A DNA stretch of 64,000 nucleotides from Erpobdella octoculata (GCA_963978895.1 OZ022239.1:10624274-10688273), one strand, 5' to 3'; shown: positions 13,771 to 33,023, counted from the stretch's first letter. The notes: generated from the sequence alone by a model not told the origin. Made by a program: numbers and translations.

Positions 13771-14966
13771 GTTTATATATAAAAATTCCAGAAAATACCA
13801 CTTAGAAAATTTTTGTTGCAATAAATGAAAAGCCGACAAATTCAGAAATATAAGGGATTTGTTAAAAAAAACTTGGCTTTTTACGGCTTACTTGTTTAAT
13901 TTGTTGAATTGTTCATGTTCATTTTAAACAAAGTTTTATTTTACAAGAGTCCTGCCTGTAATTTAGTATGGTTTATTAAAAATAGTTTTAAAATGTATTT
14001 TTGTAGGTAGACCCAACAAGAAGACCCAACCTTGCCCGACAACAGTTTTGTAAAAGAAAAAGACGACCGAACCACTCACATGTCAAAATCCATGTAACGC
14101 AATATGCCAATACTCATAAGTAATTGCAGTAAATAATACTGTATCATTTTTTTTAATTGGTTTGCAATCGGTCATATATCTCGGTCATGAGTGTAATGAG
14201 TGTACTGGAACGTTACAATAAAGTATTGATGGCTATAATATGGTCTGAATTTTTATAAACCTAACCCCCTGGTCCAAAATCCTGAATCCTCCATTGGACG
14301 GATCTAGTATTTTTGTTATACCAGATCGCAACCACTTATTTATCGACAGAGATGTGGGAGTTTCTTAGCAGTTTGGTGTAGTTGTATTAGCGACTGGTTT
14401 TTTTATATAATAGTTTATAGTCCTTTACACCAGGTGTTTTAAGACTAAAATGGCTGTATGTAGGAAGCACCTAAGTACTTCCTGTCGTGGATCATAATTT
14501 GATTCTTTTAACTTTCCCTCCTCCTTTCTCCAGGCTTGGGACTGGCTTGCAAATGCAAGGCGGAGTTTTTCGAAGCGACTGGTTTCGTTTCTAAACCTTA
14601 TAATGACTTACGGCGGTGGTGTTAATGGTGATTTCGGATACTAATTTGTTTGCGACGATGTATGACAAAAAAGAAAGGGGGTAACAATCAGGCTAAATCG
14701 TGTTACATCATTTATGTATGGCTCTTAAAAAAAGTCGCCCTTAAAGAAATTGCCGATCGTGTGCCACCCCATTTTATGGTCACACAGTACGATTCGCACC
14801 CCCGCACCTTCTAGTGATGCCACTGGTATAGTGGCCACTCAGTTTATCACTATACCCGACTGAACACTTGAACACTCAGAGTAACATAATATAATTCAAT
14901 TTAGTTTGTGTGCTCTTCACAAAACACAAAAATAATTTTAAAAATGTGTTGCACTTTGTCCAAAAA
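13771..14966. other. Intergenic DNA, no gene seen
   Basis: No supported exon, RNA gene or transposon terminus was found. A short frame at about 14005-14110 rich in Arg/Lys/Pro could be more of the decayed gypsy polyprotein but is too weak to call. Confidence 0.5.
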
Positions 14967-15133
14967 TGTATGTATGTATGTATGTATGTATGTATGTATG
15001 TATGTATGTATGTATGTATGTATGTATGTATGTATGTATGTATGTATGTATGTATGTATGTATGTATGTATGTATGTATGTATGTATGTATGTATGTATG
15101 TATGTATGTATGTATGTATGTATGTATGTATGT
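14967..15133. repeat. (ATGT)n microsatellite
   Basis: About 41 uninterrupted tetranucleotide copies. Open frames here (MYVCMYVC on one strand, YIHTYIHT on the other) are artefacts. Confidence 0.97.
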
Positions 15134-15491
15134 TATGTACAAATAATTACGTAAGAAATATGGTTACGGCCTACAGAGGTGTGATGCATCGTCCAATCAC
15201 ACAGCGTTTCAGATTTAGTGAGTGACGAGGGCTACTGGCTATGGCTAGTAATGGCTACTATAAGATAATTTAAAAATCTGTCATTTTTGTCGGGTTATTT
15301 CTAGTTTGTAAAATTTAAAAAAACAATATAGTTTAAATATTACTTAACTAGATTGCGTAAGTAAGAGAGATTTGTATTTCTAAACTGTTTAAGATTATGT
15401 TTACTTTTAAATCACTAGGCGGAGCTTATGAGTTATTTCTCGTTGTGGGGCATATTCTGCAATACCCGTTTTTTTTCAGGTCTATGTCGTC

Positions 15492-18400
15492 ATGCTTTCT
15501 CGATGCCGGTCTTCTGCTCTTACTTTCAGGTATCTTGTTTATGTTTTATGCATAATATCCAATAATAACAGTTACACTGTAAAGTTACAGTAAAAATGCA
15601 TTGTAAAATTTAAAAGGTACCAAATTTTAATTATTATTCACTGTATGTGACTGACTATATAGTGTATAATAATAAAGTGTATTTCTACAGTCAAGTCAAA
15701 AGCAAATTTTATTTAAATAAGACGTTTAAAACTTAAATAAACCTAACTCTAACTATAATAGCTATAACACATAAATAAATACAGTGACAAATAATTTTAA
15801 TGCTATTTTCATGTTTGAACTAATTATTTTACTCATTTGTAGCCTTCGACGTCTGAGGCCATTTCAGTGCTCAAATGGTCAATGCAACAATTGTAAAAGA
15901 CTATTTCAAAATATTGGTGCCAAACAGTTGTCAAGCCAATCTTGTGACAAACAAGATGAATCTTCCAGAAGTTCTGAAGGGCGAGGTAGAGCAGGAGGAC
16001 AATCTTATTATATAAAACCCTTGATATGGTCTACTGTTATTGTGTGTTTGGCATGGGAAAAGGTTAGTTGTAGGAAAACATTTTTCATTTTATATTGCTA
16101 GTTTTTTTTATTAAGTAATTTATTTGAGTGTTAGCGAGACATTCTATATTTACAAGAGAAAGAATGGTGACAAATCTATCCTGAGTTCATGGGTTCAATT
16201 CCTTTCTAATTTTGGATTAGAAGGTATAAGTTTTGACTTTCTTTCCATTTTTTTTAAATATTTTGAGCTTGAAGTCACATCCTTATTATTGTATTTGAAG
16301 AGCTTACTTTTGATTAAGTCAGATTCGTGTCAGACAGCATTGTTGTAGTTTTATTTTTTATTATTCAAGATCTTCCATCCATTGTCAAAATTCCATTCTT
16401 TGGGTTATTTCTTACACAAGGTTACTATTTCTATATTTGTTAAAGATTCTGATAAGTAATTTTTTTGAACTATACTAGGTTTAAAAATTTTTATCAGATA
16501 CACGATCGTTTACTACATAATTAATTTGTCTTAATATTTTAAATCTTTGACTTGAGGTCGTGGCTCTATCTAATTGTTCATTTTTTAGGCAACTTTAGTT
16601 TTTTATAATTACTTTGAATTGTTATGTTTTATCTAATAATTTAATACAATAAATAATAATTTACAAGTTTAATTGACCTCAAATATAATTTGAAGTTTGA
16701 GAACTTCAATTCGTATTTTGTATTATATTGTTAATCTTGATGACTGTGTAGGTAATGGATGTCCAGTACATCCTTATTAACAAATAGATTTTATCAGTTT
16801 TCATGGTTTTATGTAAATGAATAATTTTTCAGGAACTATTCTTGATAGCTCCGTTTTAAAAATGCATTTGAGTTCTTCCAAAACTGAAACAATTCATAAA
16901 GATGGACTCGCTCAGAATTTGGCAAGTATTTATTTTATCTGCAGGATTGTTAACAATATTCAGAAAATGTATTGACAATCCCAATAGGTACTTTAAAAAG
17001 TATTGACCATACCAATGTTAATATTCTGCTAAAAATGTGTTGCTGCAAACTAATACTTTCAAAGACATTTTTTCAAGAACAAAGTTATCACCAATAGTAT
17101 ATCGTTATTTGGTCGATACCAATTTCAACAACTCTGTTTATTTTGTTTATATTTAGTTGAAGTTGTAATGTTAGGAATTGTTTTTTCTTATTAGTTGTAT
17201 TAAATTTTAAAAGCGTTTTTTTTAAATGGAATAATTTATGTTCTGGTTTGCCTTTTAGACCAATGCTTCAACACAGCCGACATCTGACGGAGCTCCAACG
17301 ACGTTGGAAGAATTACAAGAAGAACTTATAAAACAGCAGGTTGGTATGAGGTGTAATTTATGTTTGTTGATGTTTATCAGCTCTGTTGCTCTATTTATAT
17401 ATCATGTACAACACTTTTATACTGTTGGTTTTCAATTTGGTAAGGTGCACTTGTTATTTTGTCAGCCATAGACTAGAAATTTGATTTAGTGAAATGTTAC
17501 TTTTCATTAAGTTTTAATTTGATAAATTATTTTCAGAAATAAATTTCGGCTGTAATACACAAAATAATGATTTTTTTTTAAGCATTTCCATTTTATAATT
17601 CCTTACAACTCCTCCTTAATAAAAGATTAGATTCCAGCGAGAGATCGATAAATTAGAGAAAGAGAACAGAGATTTGAAGAAATCTCTCATGTTGAAAGAT
17701 ACAAATGGACTAAGCAGGAAAAAAATGAAGGTTTCTCAACTTATTAACTGTTTGGTTATTATTGCTATTCTTAATTCATGCAGAAAAATATCGAGAAATT
17801 GTTCTTTTCAATCAGAAGTCAATGATCGACATGTATTCCGATGTATTGGACTGCTTGTCTGATTACGACTCAACTTACAACGTACAAGACCAGTTGCCCA
17901 GAGTTGTTGTCATCGGTGACCAGAGTTCAGGAAAGACGAGTGTTCTTGAAATGATAGTGCAGGCTCGGATTTTCCCCAGGTGATCTTGAGTTGTTTTTTA
18001 ACACTTTTTGTTAATGTAATGATGACTAGCATCTGCTCATTATTAAAGGGGGTCTGGTGAAATGATGACGAGATCACCTGTACAGGTCACCATGAGCGAA
18101 GGACCTTATCATGTAGCAAAGTTGAGGGATGATGCCAAGGAATATGATCTCACTAAAGAATCTGAAGTGAGCTTTAATGATATGGTGGTGATGATAGTGG
18201 TGGTGATGGTGTGGGTAAAAGTACTACAATAAGAACATTTTTTGCCATTGAATAAAAATATAAGTCACCTAGTTTGTTTTTTGTTACATTTGATTGATGA
18301 ATTGTGAATCTGTTTCATCTCTAATACCATCAACATATTTACAAATTTCCCATTATAAGCAAAGACTAAACAAAATTTAATGTTGACTTTTAGGCTTCTA

Positions 18401-19884
18401 AGAAAAATATTTTTGTGGATTGTGGGAATGAATACTGGGATGAGAATTCAAATTTCTATTCGATGCATTCCTGTTTGGATGTGCTTGCTAAATTATTCTA
18501 TATAGTCAAGTATATTTATGATTATCTAAATCATATTGCTTAACAGCTTGATGGTTTGAGGAGAGAAATTGAAAAAAGAATGAAAAAGAGCATCAAAGAA
18601 GGACAATCTATAAGCAACGAAGTAATTTTTTATCATTTGTGTCTGTTTGTCTACAGGGTTACTATAAATGTCCAATGAAATGAAGTTACTGTGAGCCATA
18701 CTGATAAAAGATTATTTAAAATATTATGGAATTAATTATGTATTTATTTATTTATCAGAAACAGTAAAACTATTGTTTAGGATTGTGTTGTTTTTGTTTC
18801 ACTCAGGTCATCTCACTGACAGTCAAAGGACCTGGCCTCCAAAGGATGGTGCTTGTTGACTTGCCTGGAATCATAAGTGTCAGTTTGGCTTAATTGCTGC
18901 GAGTTGATTCTATTTTTCAAATGATTGAATAAAAACCTGTTATTAAAATTATAATTATTCTAAAACATTTATGAAGTAGAAAAGTTTAAATCATTAATAA
19001 TTGCTTTCTATTACATTTTTGAATGTAATTGCTTCTCAGATGTGTCAGGATTGAATCTTGCCATTAAATTATGTACATATTCAACTAAACATTAAAATCT
19101 ATATGTGTGCAACTAAACAGACATGACTATTAAAATATATGCATATGTATACAACTAAACAGACAGGACTATTAAAATATATGCATATACAACTAAACAG
19201 ACAGTCACCACAGACATGGCATCAGACACAAGGGAGAAAATAAAGAAGATGTGCCAGCAGTACATGTCGAACCCTAATTCAATCATTCTCTGCGTACAGG
19301 GTTGGTATCATATTTTGGAGTATAATAAATTATAAGGGTGTATTGTGTGCTATTGAGCCTGTCAAATTCGAGTTTGATGTGCTATCATTGCAAAACTTTG
19401 GAGCCAATAAACCTTTATTTTTGTGGATGTGAAATGGCTCATTCCAATAGATCTCATGCCACATAGACAATGTAGAATAGCAGTGGACTACTTGAGTTGG
19501 ATTTCTTCTTGAATCAAATATGTAGATGATTATGACGTATCACAAAATGTATACTGAGAATAAAATGAACAGCAAAGTCAGGTTATCATATGTACTTAGT
19601 TTTGTTTTCGCTTAAAACTCAGTTGCATATGATTGGTCATTTTTTAGATGGCTCATTGGATGCTGAAAGGAGCAACGTAACAGACTTAGTGAGCAGTGCC
19701 GATCCAGCAGGACGGAGGAGTATATTTGTCCTTACGAAAGTTGATCTGGCGGAATCGCAATTGTCCGATCCTGATAGGGTTTGTTACTTAAGATGACATC
19801 TATGTGGGGTAATAAATGAGATGATGATGATTGTCATGGGGGTGATGATATTGATCATGGTGGTAATGATTATATTGGCCATGG

Positions 19885-19916
<32 letters not shown>

Positions 19917-20461
19917 TTTATGGAGTTCAGTATCTTAAAGCAAACAGGAAATGCTATTGAATTTTAGATCAAACAAATATTGGAAGGTAAACTATTTCCT
20001 ATGAAAGCAATGGGATATTTTGCTGTAGTTACTGGAAAAGGTTGGTTTGTTAGTTTAAATCAAAAGTATAATTTGTTATTCTTATAATTTATCTTAGTTG
20101 AGAATAATTTAATTGGCTATTTTGAAGAAAAGAAACTGAAAAACGAAATAGTGAAATTTATTATATAATTTTTTAATTCTTTAAAATTCAAGGTTTTTGT
20201 TTTATTAATTTATTCGTATTACTAGCGGGGTGCCCGGCGTTGCCCGGGGTTTTTAGCAGTTTTTCTAATGCTTGTCTCTCTCGCTCCCGTTTCCTTCCCC
20301 GCTTGCTCTCCCATTCCCGGTCGCTTTCTCGCTCCCGGTCACTTTCTTTTTCCTGCTTGCTCTTTTGATCTCGGTCGCTTTCCTGCTTTCGCTTGCTTTC
20401 CCGTTCCTGGTCGCTTTCTCGCTCGCTCTCAGTTGCTTTTCTGTTCCTGTTTCCGCTCATT

Positions 20462-20506
<45 letters not shown>

Positions 20507-23500
20507 CCCGCCTATTTTGTCACCGATTTTAATTTTTTTTTCACTAAAACCTTCCTCCATTGACTCTCAAGCTTGTGTAAAAATTTCATTACGATCGGAT
20601 GAATGGTGTCGCAATGCATAAGTTACACATATTTTTATATATATAGATTATTATTATTTGATTATACAGATTTTCATTTTATCAGGTAACACAAACGATT
20701 CAATTCAGACAATCAAGGATTATGAACAAAAATTTTTTAAGGGTTCTCATCTGTTCAAGTAAATCTTTTTACATGCTTTTGTGTAATAGCAATCTTCATT
20801 TGTGTTTTAAAATCTTGTTATCAAATTTCACCCATTTTTTCACTAGCCGAAGAAAGCTCTGAAAATTTCAGCATCAATGCGTTCAACGTAATTAATCATA
20901 ATTCAATTGTTTTCTAAATGATTCTCCGCTATTTTGATTAAAAACAATAAAATATAAAATTATTTTTGATTTATTAATTTTAATGCCTTTTAATTAGGAA
21001 TTAGATGGTTCACAATAAAATTGTCCAATCAAAATGATATTTTCAAACTGGCTTCTGTGTCCTGCTTTGCATGGAAGATGCTCATTTGATTGGACGATTT
21101 TAGTGGGAGGCTTTGCATTAAAACTGCCCAATCCATTAAGTGTTTTCAGACTTAGCTTTAGCAAATGTATTCTCATCTTAATTGATCAATATTCAATCAT
21201 TTCTAGAAATGATTAATGATTTCCATTTAAAATTATACAATTAATGTTTTACTGAGAGATAAATTAATTTTATTTCATTTTTTTAAAGATTTCTTTCAAA
21301 ATTAAAAAAAGATTTTCTTATAAGTTTTTTTTATGTGAGTTATGAAGAATTATTGTTTGCTTACAAGAGGTGGAATGCTGAGAGCCCACCAGATGGGAAC
21401 AATAAATATGTGCATGGCTGTATCTCAGTGCTTCTGGAGAATGGTTAGAGAGTCAGTTGAACAGCAAGCTGATGCTTTTAAAGGTTATTCCAGTTATTCG
21501 ATGAGTATTTTAACTAGTATTTGTTTTAAAAAATATTTTATGAAACTATAGGAAATATTGATGCAACTTCAAAATACTAATATTTTAGTTATTTGTTTGC
21601 CAGCTACCAAATACAATCTGGAGACAGAATGGAAGAACACTTTTCCTAGATTTAGAGAGATGGATAGGGTATGGAAGTTAATATATAATTTGTACACTCA
21701 TCATTATTTAATATTTAATTTGTATACTCCTCATTATGTCTTATGTACATCTTTGCTTAGGTTTATAAATTCAATCAACGTTGGATGTAATAGTATTTTT
21801 CGGGAATCTGAAAGTTGTTATTAAAAATCCAATGTTTTGTGACACACCATTAAATAAAATTAGTAGCCATACTTGTACAATTTATCTGTAAGATTCTGAC
21901 AGCAACCAGATTTTGCTATTTCAAAGCTTAAGTCTTGGCAGCTTCCGTAATGTTTCAGCGTGACCAGTCTGGATCAGAGCATTTGTACAGGATGTTTTAA
22001 TGCATCAATCATGTTTGTTTCAATAAATAATGCATGTACATCAGTAAAAGAAAGAAAAAGTTTGCATTATTAGTGCATATGCATACTTATCGATAGAAGG
22101 AAATAGTAGAAGTAAGAAGATTTGATGGGAGTGTGTTGAATGAGATGTGGAAATGCTCGACCTGAAGTGACGATCTGATCTGGACCGTCACTTGTGCGCG
22201 AATTTGATATAAATAGAGAAAACTTCCAGCCCTAGCTTAACATGGAAAAGGAATGTTTATAAAATAAATGGTGATGATGATGATGCATCATCAAAATTTA
22301 GTCCATTTCATTTCACATACAAACACACTGGAAAATTTTGCATCAGTATTTTGTTAATTATCTTGAATTATTTCTAAATTATGCATTTTTAAATCTGATA
22401 TTTACTGGAATTATGTTAAATTTTATTTATATTTTTTTCAGTTTGTTAACTGTAGAATGATTTTATAAAATTGATATTTGGGCATTTTTTGAACAGGAGG
22501 AACTGTTTGAGAAAGCAAGAGGAGATATTCTTGATGAAGTTATTAACTTAAGTCAAATCTCACCGAAACAATGGTTAACAGATTTATTTAAGTTACTAGA
22601 TTGTTTAATAATATTTTGAAGCTTTTTTTTATCATAAGTTTGTGAAACAAATTTAGAAATATACAACAAGTTTTTATGTTTATTGAAGTTTTTGTAATTT
22701 ATTTGTGTTCTTGTGAACTTGTAGTTTATTTGTGCACATGTGAACTTGTTATTTATTTGTGAACATATGAAATTGTTATTTATTGTTAGTTTTACTCTCA
22801 ACCATAATTACTAATTTTCTACAGGGAAGACTTGATATCAAAAAATTTGTGGACTGAAATGTCCAACTATGTGTTTGAAAGCATTTATCTACCTGCTGGA
22901 CAATCCGATAATCCTGGGTGATTGTTATTAAAATGTTGACGATAGTAATGATGATGATGATGACGAGGATAATCATCATCATAATGAAGATATAGTGATA
23001 TCATGTTGCTAAATATTATGTAATTTTCTAGAGTTTTTAACACAACGATTGATATCAAACTCAAAAATTGGGCCGAAAAAATTCTCTATAAAAAATCTCT
23101 TGAAGTTAGTGAATTATTGAATTTAATTTATTCCATCTTGAAGTCTAATATTTAACAAAATAAGTTTTAGTTAGTAGTTTAAGGTTTTTATTTATAAACA
23201 ACAAATATACAACTGTAGTTATAATAATTAATTAATTAATATATTATTAACATATCTGCATCTATTATTTAAGTTTTAGAATTATACATTAAATTTATTT
23301 TTAAAGTTTTCATTATATTAAAACTAGATTAATAACAATTTTTATAAATTCAATATTTGTTTTTGATATTTTATATAATTTATCAATTTGTATGTTATAA
23401 TTTCGTTTACAGATTGGACAAAGAACATTAGAACAAGAATTCTTCAATCTGCTTGTCTCATCATCATCATCATCATCATTGCAGCCATCGTCCGCTTCAG

Positions 23501-26500
23501 CACCTTACGATGACGAAGATGTTAATGAAGACTTGAAGAAGGAAATTTTTGAGGAAATTAAAAAAAGAAGAAAGTGGGATTCTCAGGCTGAGAACAGCTT
23601 GGTTTGTTATTTTTATTTAAATTGTATTACATGTATAACAGCTGTGATTTTGTCATTATTACTTTGAGTAGTGTGATTGACACATATTGCGTATCAGCTG
23701 TTTAATAATAATAAACGAAAGATCTTGAGAACTTATTAGAAGCTTGATAAATCAGATGGATTTATCTAAGTTTTCAAGACTTTGAATTTTTCATGAAGCA
23801 TTAGCAGATCTGCATGTCAAATGAACAGATTTTTGGAGGTATTTAGAGGGATTTTGAAGATTGCGGTGGAAGTTTCAACTTCACGACATTATGTATAAGC
23901 GTTAAGAACAACAATTTGTCAGGTTTAACCGTTCCATAAATGCAAAATTTAAATATTTACAAAACTTAATATCTTATTCAATATGTTATACGCGAGCATA
24001 CCTTGCTATTGTATGTTTCTAACATCTTAACAATTTACGATTTGCAACTGAGTATGTGTACATATTTCGTTTATTGGTTTTTTTTTGTTTCGTTTGTACT
24101 GTCCGAACGGTATTAGAGGCCGATAGGCCCTTCTGTTTGAGAATAAATAAAATAAAAATAAATAAATAAATAAATTTTAAATCATCTTGATTGATCATTT
24201 CCATAAAGAGAGTTATACAGATGAATACATTAGAAGATAGATCCGTACAGGATAAGCATCAGTGGGATGAAGCTGTTGCTTTCATGAAGAACACACTTAT
24301 GGAGAGAAAAAACCAGGGTAAAATGAAACTTTATAAGTTAGTTTTAAATATTAAAAAAAAATTTAGTATAATTTTTGTTACGTTTAGGGCAACAAGTATT
24401 AGAAGAGATGCTTGGACCGTCGACGTGGGAAAAATATCTTTTGTGGAAGTCAAGAAGTAAGGAGCAATCAAACAGAAGAGTTGTTAAGAATGAACTCGAT
24501 AAGATGTTTAGTGGAAATATGGTTGGTTGGTTCTCTCTATATTTGTATTTTTCTTCTGTTTTGAATGCACTTTTGAAATTAAATATCGTTTGACACACTA
24601 GAGCTGCAAATTCACTTTTAAATTGGCATGGCTTTTTTCTTTGAATGTTTCGTGTTATAAAAAATTGCAAATAGGTTTGCTAATATTGAAATATATGTTT
24701 AATTTATTAACCCATTATAATGTGTTTAATATCTGATGTCTGATTAATTTTTATTATAAATTTGCAAAGTCTGATTGTAAATTTCGTACGTAGAGCCACG
24801 GGACACGACTTGGTCGTGAGGAGTTGATTGCTCTCAGGAAGAATCTTGAAGCTCAATCTGTAGAAGTTGATGATGACTTTGTTAGTTGCTTAGAATTATT
24901 TTACCAAAACATTATCTTAAGATTTTCATAACATTTTTTGAGTACCAAAACACATACAGTACTTTCTGGTGATAATAAATTATACCAAATTTTGGTTTCT
25001 ATAACTAGATCATATTTTACCTGATTTTTTAAAATTGAGTGGTGTTCACCATTATGAATTATAAACTTTATGTTTTCTTGCTGTGTTCTTCCCTCTATAA
25101 ACCACATGCACACAATGCAAACTGAAATGCAACCGAAGCAATGTAACATTTAATAAAAAAAGATATACTTAAGAGCTTGTTCCAATATAATTACTGTTGG
25201 ATGCTGTTTTAGTAAAATTGTTGTTAGCATCAAGGTATACTTATATTTATAATATATATCAATGGTAGCAACATCCAAAATGTTTATGGAATGCCAAACA
25301 AAAAAATATAATGCGTTTTGTGATTGCATTTTTGAATGGTGATGATTTTTATGTTAAAATGAAAATAATGTTAGAAATTGTTGAGGTAGAAATCTTGTGA
25401 TAGTAAGCAGCTTGAGAGCACATGTTAAATCTGACAGGAAAGTAAATTTTGAAGACAACTTTAAATAGGAACACACCTGGAGAGGTTATAAGAAAGAGAT
25501 GTGGCTCTTTAAATCAGAAAATTTAGATAGGTGGTATAGCATGCTCTCAATATTTTGTTTGAAGTCAAGTTATCTTAAATTTTTTAACTAAAGCACTACA
25601 TTTTTTATAATTTCTCCAGGTACACCTTGTTTGATGGCACAAAAAAAGTAATGATCTGAAAATAACCACATGTTTCTATGATTTATAGATCGAGGAAACT
25701 TGGCACCATCTTTATAGACAACAGTTTTTTGACAAAGCACTCTCCACTGCCACAAATTGTCAGAAGGGATTTTTCTATTATCAAAAAGGTTTTCAGGACA
25801 ATTCAGTGAGTTCTTGTCAAACTTAAATACATTTATAAGATTTTGTCAGGTATTTATTCAGGTGGTTAATGGGAATTCTCATTTATTCTGCTAGATTAGT
25901 CAAGGTGGTTGTGGTGTTAGGTTTGTTGCATGGTAATTTGAAACCTCGGCTGACATTTTTACTTGTGTAGATAGAAAGTTTTTATAAATAAATATTCGTA
26001 TTTAAATTATTTTGTAGATCGATTGCAGTGATGTTGTCTTGTTCTGGCGAATCAACAGAATGCTGAGTGCAACGAGCAGAGCAATCAGACAACATATTGT
26101 CAACTATGAAAGTAAGTCTTGAACTGAACTGAATAAAATTAATTTTTACTAAATACCTGATGTCTTTACAGTTTACACTTTCACTGATATTGAATGTAAA
26201 AACATTACAGCTCATGTCTTTACAGTTTACACTTTCACTGATATTGAACGTAAAAACATTACAGCTCATGTCTTTACAGTTTACACTTTCACTGATATTG
26301 AACGTAAAAACATTACAGCTCATGTCTTTACAGTTTACACTTTCACTGATATTGAACGTAAAAACATTACAGCTCATGTCTTTACAGTTTACACTTTCAC
26401 TGATATTGAACGTAAAAACATTACAGCTCATGTCTTTACAGTTTACACTTTCACTGATATTGAACGTAAAAACATTACAACTCATGTCTTTACAGTTTAC

Positions 26501-27475
26501 ACTTTCACTGATATTGAACGTAAAAACATTACAGCTCGCCGTCTGGAACATGACGTGAAGCAAATTCTTGAAGAATTCTCAGAAGACAAAGACAGACTGA
26601 AAGTTCTTCTTAAAGGAAAAAGAGTCGAACTCGCAGATGAGATAAGTAAGTTTTTTTCATTTTGTAAGAAAATAATTTTCTTCTTATGATACAAACACTT
26701 TCAGTCTGATCCAATAAAACACATGTTTATTGCTCTTTGAGAATTCGTTGTGAGGCTTTTAGGTCATGCACTTCACAATGAGAGAGTTCAACTAGTCATT
26801 TGGAATATATAGGATGAAAACTGAAAATATTTGATTTGTGAGAATAACATATATTTAAAAAAATAGAAATATAAATAATTTTAAACATTAAAGAACATTA
26901 TGTTCTGTTTGGTATTATAGAATGCACATCCAATCATATCATTTCTTTAATGAGTAAATGTGACTTGCACATTTTAATTATTTGCTAAAACATTGGAAGG
27001 CACTAACATTCAAACTCATAAATGTCGCTCTTAACACTTATGGTGCCAGCTAATATTTGCCCATGTAAATTTGCTTTTGAGATCAGTTTGGTATTTGTAG
27101 GTTCTTCGACATACATTGTGCAATTCAGAGTAAACTGAGGCTGTGCACTAACTTGTGTTGGGGTGAATATAGGGAGGGAGCTTTATGAAAATATTAATGA
27201 TAATATAATGATTATGATAATAATACCGTGCCTATAAAATGCTTATTAAATATCTCTACGTTACAGTTAAAAATTATTATTTGTCATCACAGTGAATCTT
27301 CGACTTCTGCAGTAAATGATTTAATTATAATTAATTAACATAAGCAGGACACATATTTTTTTATTCCCCAACAACTTTTTTAAAATGTTATTATTTTTTT
27401 AATTTAGAAAAGGTAAGAAATGCCTTAGACCTTTTAGAAGAGTTCATTCAAGAATTAAACAAAGAGAAGATATGA
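15492..27475 (+). CDS. OPA1: OPA1-type mitochondrial dynamin-like GTPase, 25 coding exons
   Basis: Mitochondrial inner-membrane fusion and cristae GTPase. Exons: 15492-15529, 15843-16062, 17259-17339, 17638-17730, 17816-17979, 18049-18166, 18547-18621, 18807-18878, 19201-19300, 19648-19778, 19968-20040, 20686-20758, 21368-21483, 21604-21668, 22497-22573, 22825-22917, 23032-23104, 23413-23601, 24209-24317, 24388-24521, 24794-24880, 25689-25805, 26018-26111, 26535-26645, 27408-27475; all phases agree, total 856 residues. The Arg-rich start [18 protein letters not shown] looks like a mitochondrial presequence. A membrane helix ([17 protein letters not shown]) is near residue 75, and a coiled coil with [10 protein letters not shown] near 120-144. 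The GTPase has GDQSSGKTS (178-186), DLPG (281-284) and TKVD (350-353). Stalk and paddle segments end with RRLEHDV and [13 protein letters not shown]. Human OPA1 is 960 residues; the deficit is mainly between the membrane helix and coiled coil, so one or more exons in 16063-17258 may be missed. A pyrimidine-rich CAG before the start ATG suggests a 5'UTR intron or a leader acceptor. AATAAA is at 27729. Confidence 0.95.
16063..17258 (+). other. OPA1 second intron, possibly hiding exons
   Basis: This is where human OPA1 encodes about 100 residues absent from the model. One stretch at 16834-16925 is preceded by TTTTTCAG and has an open frame, but its phase does not fit the flanking exons. No exon is called. 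Confidence 0.4.
19881..19916. repeat. (GAT)n microsatellite in OPA1 intron
   Basis: About twelve GAT copies within a GGTGATGAT-rich intron segment. Confidence 0.9.
20222..20647 (-). mobile_element. Helitron-like element, family F, short copy in OPA1 intron
   Basis: On the minus strand it runs from TCTATATATATAAAAATATG (after A) to the CCCGGGCAACGCCGGG hairpin and CGCTAG|T. It keeps the TCGGATGAATGGTGTCGCAATG block and a few degenerate GC-rich units but lacks the long minisatellite. It lies wholly within the intron 20041-20685 and leaves the splice sites intact. Confidence 0.78.
23930..24176 (+). mobile_element. 3' tail of a non-LTR retrotransposon in OPA1 intron
   Basis: CATACCTTGCTATTG and ATTAGAGGCC(G)ATAGGCCCTTC followed by (AAATA)n closely match 58090-58260, where the same tail follows a recognisable RT remnant. 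Only the untranslated tail is present here. Confidence 0.65.
26160..26534 (+). repeat. 54-bp tandem array covering the last-but-one 3' splice site of OPA1
   Basis: Seven almost identical 54-bp units lie at the end of intron 26112-26534. Each contains a branch-point-like CACTGAT, TCTTTACAG and ACATTACAG|CTC. The final unit's ACATTACAG is the acceptor that joins in phase to RRLEHDVKQ. The unit length is a multiple of three and has no stop in one frame on each strand, which makes long repetitive ORFs on both strands; these are not genes. Confidence 0.92.
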
Positions 27476-27925
27476 TTTCATCTATTTACTCAATTCAAAT
27501 CATTTTTTCATAACAGTCTGCCCACTATTTCATCACAAACATTTTTTTATTGCAATTTCGTCCATCGTTTTCGTTGCAAACCTTTTGAAGGTTTTTCAAG
27601 TAGAACTTAATTTTTTTTTTATTTATATGCAAATGAATTTCTTCTTTCAACTTTTATTTATATTCAAATATTCAAATGTTTATTTATTGAATTTAACAGA
27701 TGAACAAAGCATTTTTACGTTGAACATTAATAAATTGTTTTTAGTTTCGGACTGAAATTAATTGAATGAGTTGAAACAACAAATTCTCTGACATTTAAGT
27801 CACATTAAGAAGGCAAACAAGCATCAGAAAACCACAGTTTGAGAAATACTGCGATTGTTAATACTAACAAAAAGTTAAGTGAGACTGGCCACTGACCATA
27901 GACATCATTAAGACGTTGAGCAATG
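27476..27925. other. Convergent 3' ends of OPA1 and the MFSD8-like gene
   Basis: AATAAA for the plus gene is at 27729-27734; TTTATT at 27679-27684 is an AATAAA for the minus gene. The two 3'UTRs therefore probably overlap by tens of bases. Confidence 0.5.

Positions 27926-33023
<5,098 letters not shown>

Noticed and set aside
14908..15225. MYVCMYVC and YIHTYIHT frames
   Set aside because: Direct products of (ATGT)n.
16834..16925. Extra OPA1 exon
   Set aside because: It has a TTTTTCAG acceptor and an open frame, but the phase does not fit the neighbouring exons and no similarity to OPA1 was seen.
17784..17815. Earlier acceptor (CATGCAG) for the OPA1 GTPase exon
   Set aside because: It would break the phase; the acceptor TTTTCAATCAG at 17815 keeps phase and restores the LKKSLIDMYS-like match.
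26160..26535. CRISPR-like array of seven repeats
   Set aside because: Units are contiguous without unique spacers and lie in an animal intron.
25982..26563. 193-residue minus-strand and 132-residue plus-strand repetitive ORFs
   Set aside because: Artefacts of the 54-bp intronic array; the plus-strand exon phase of OPA1 is elsewhere.
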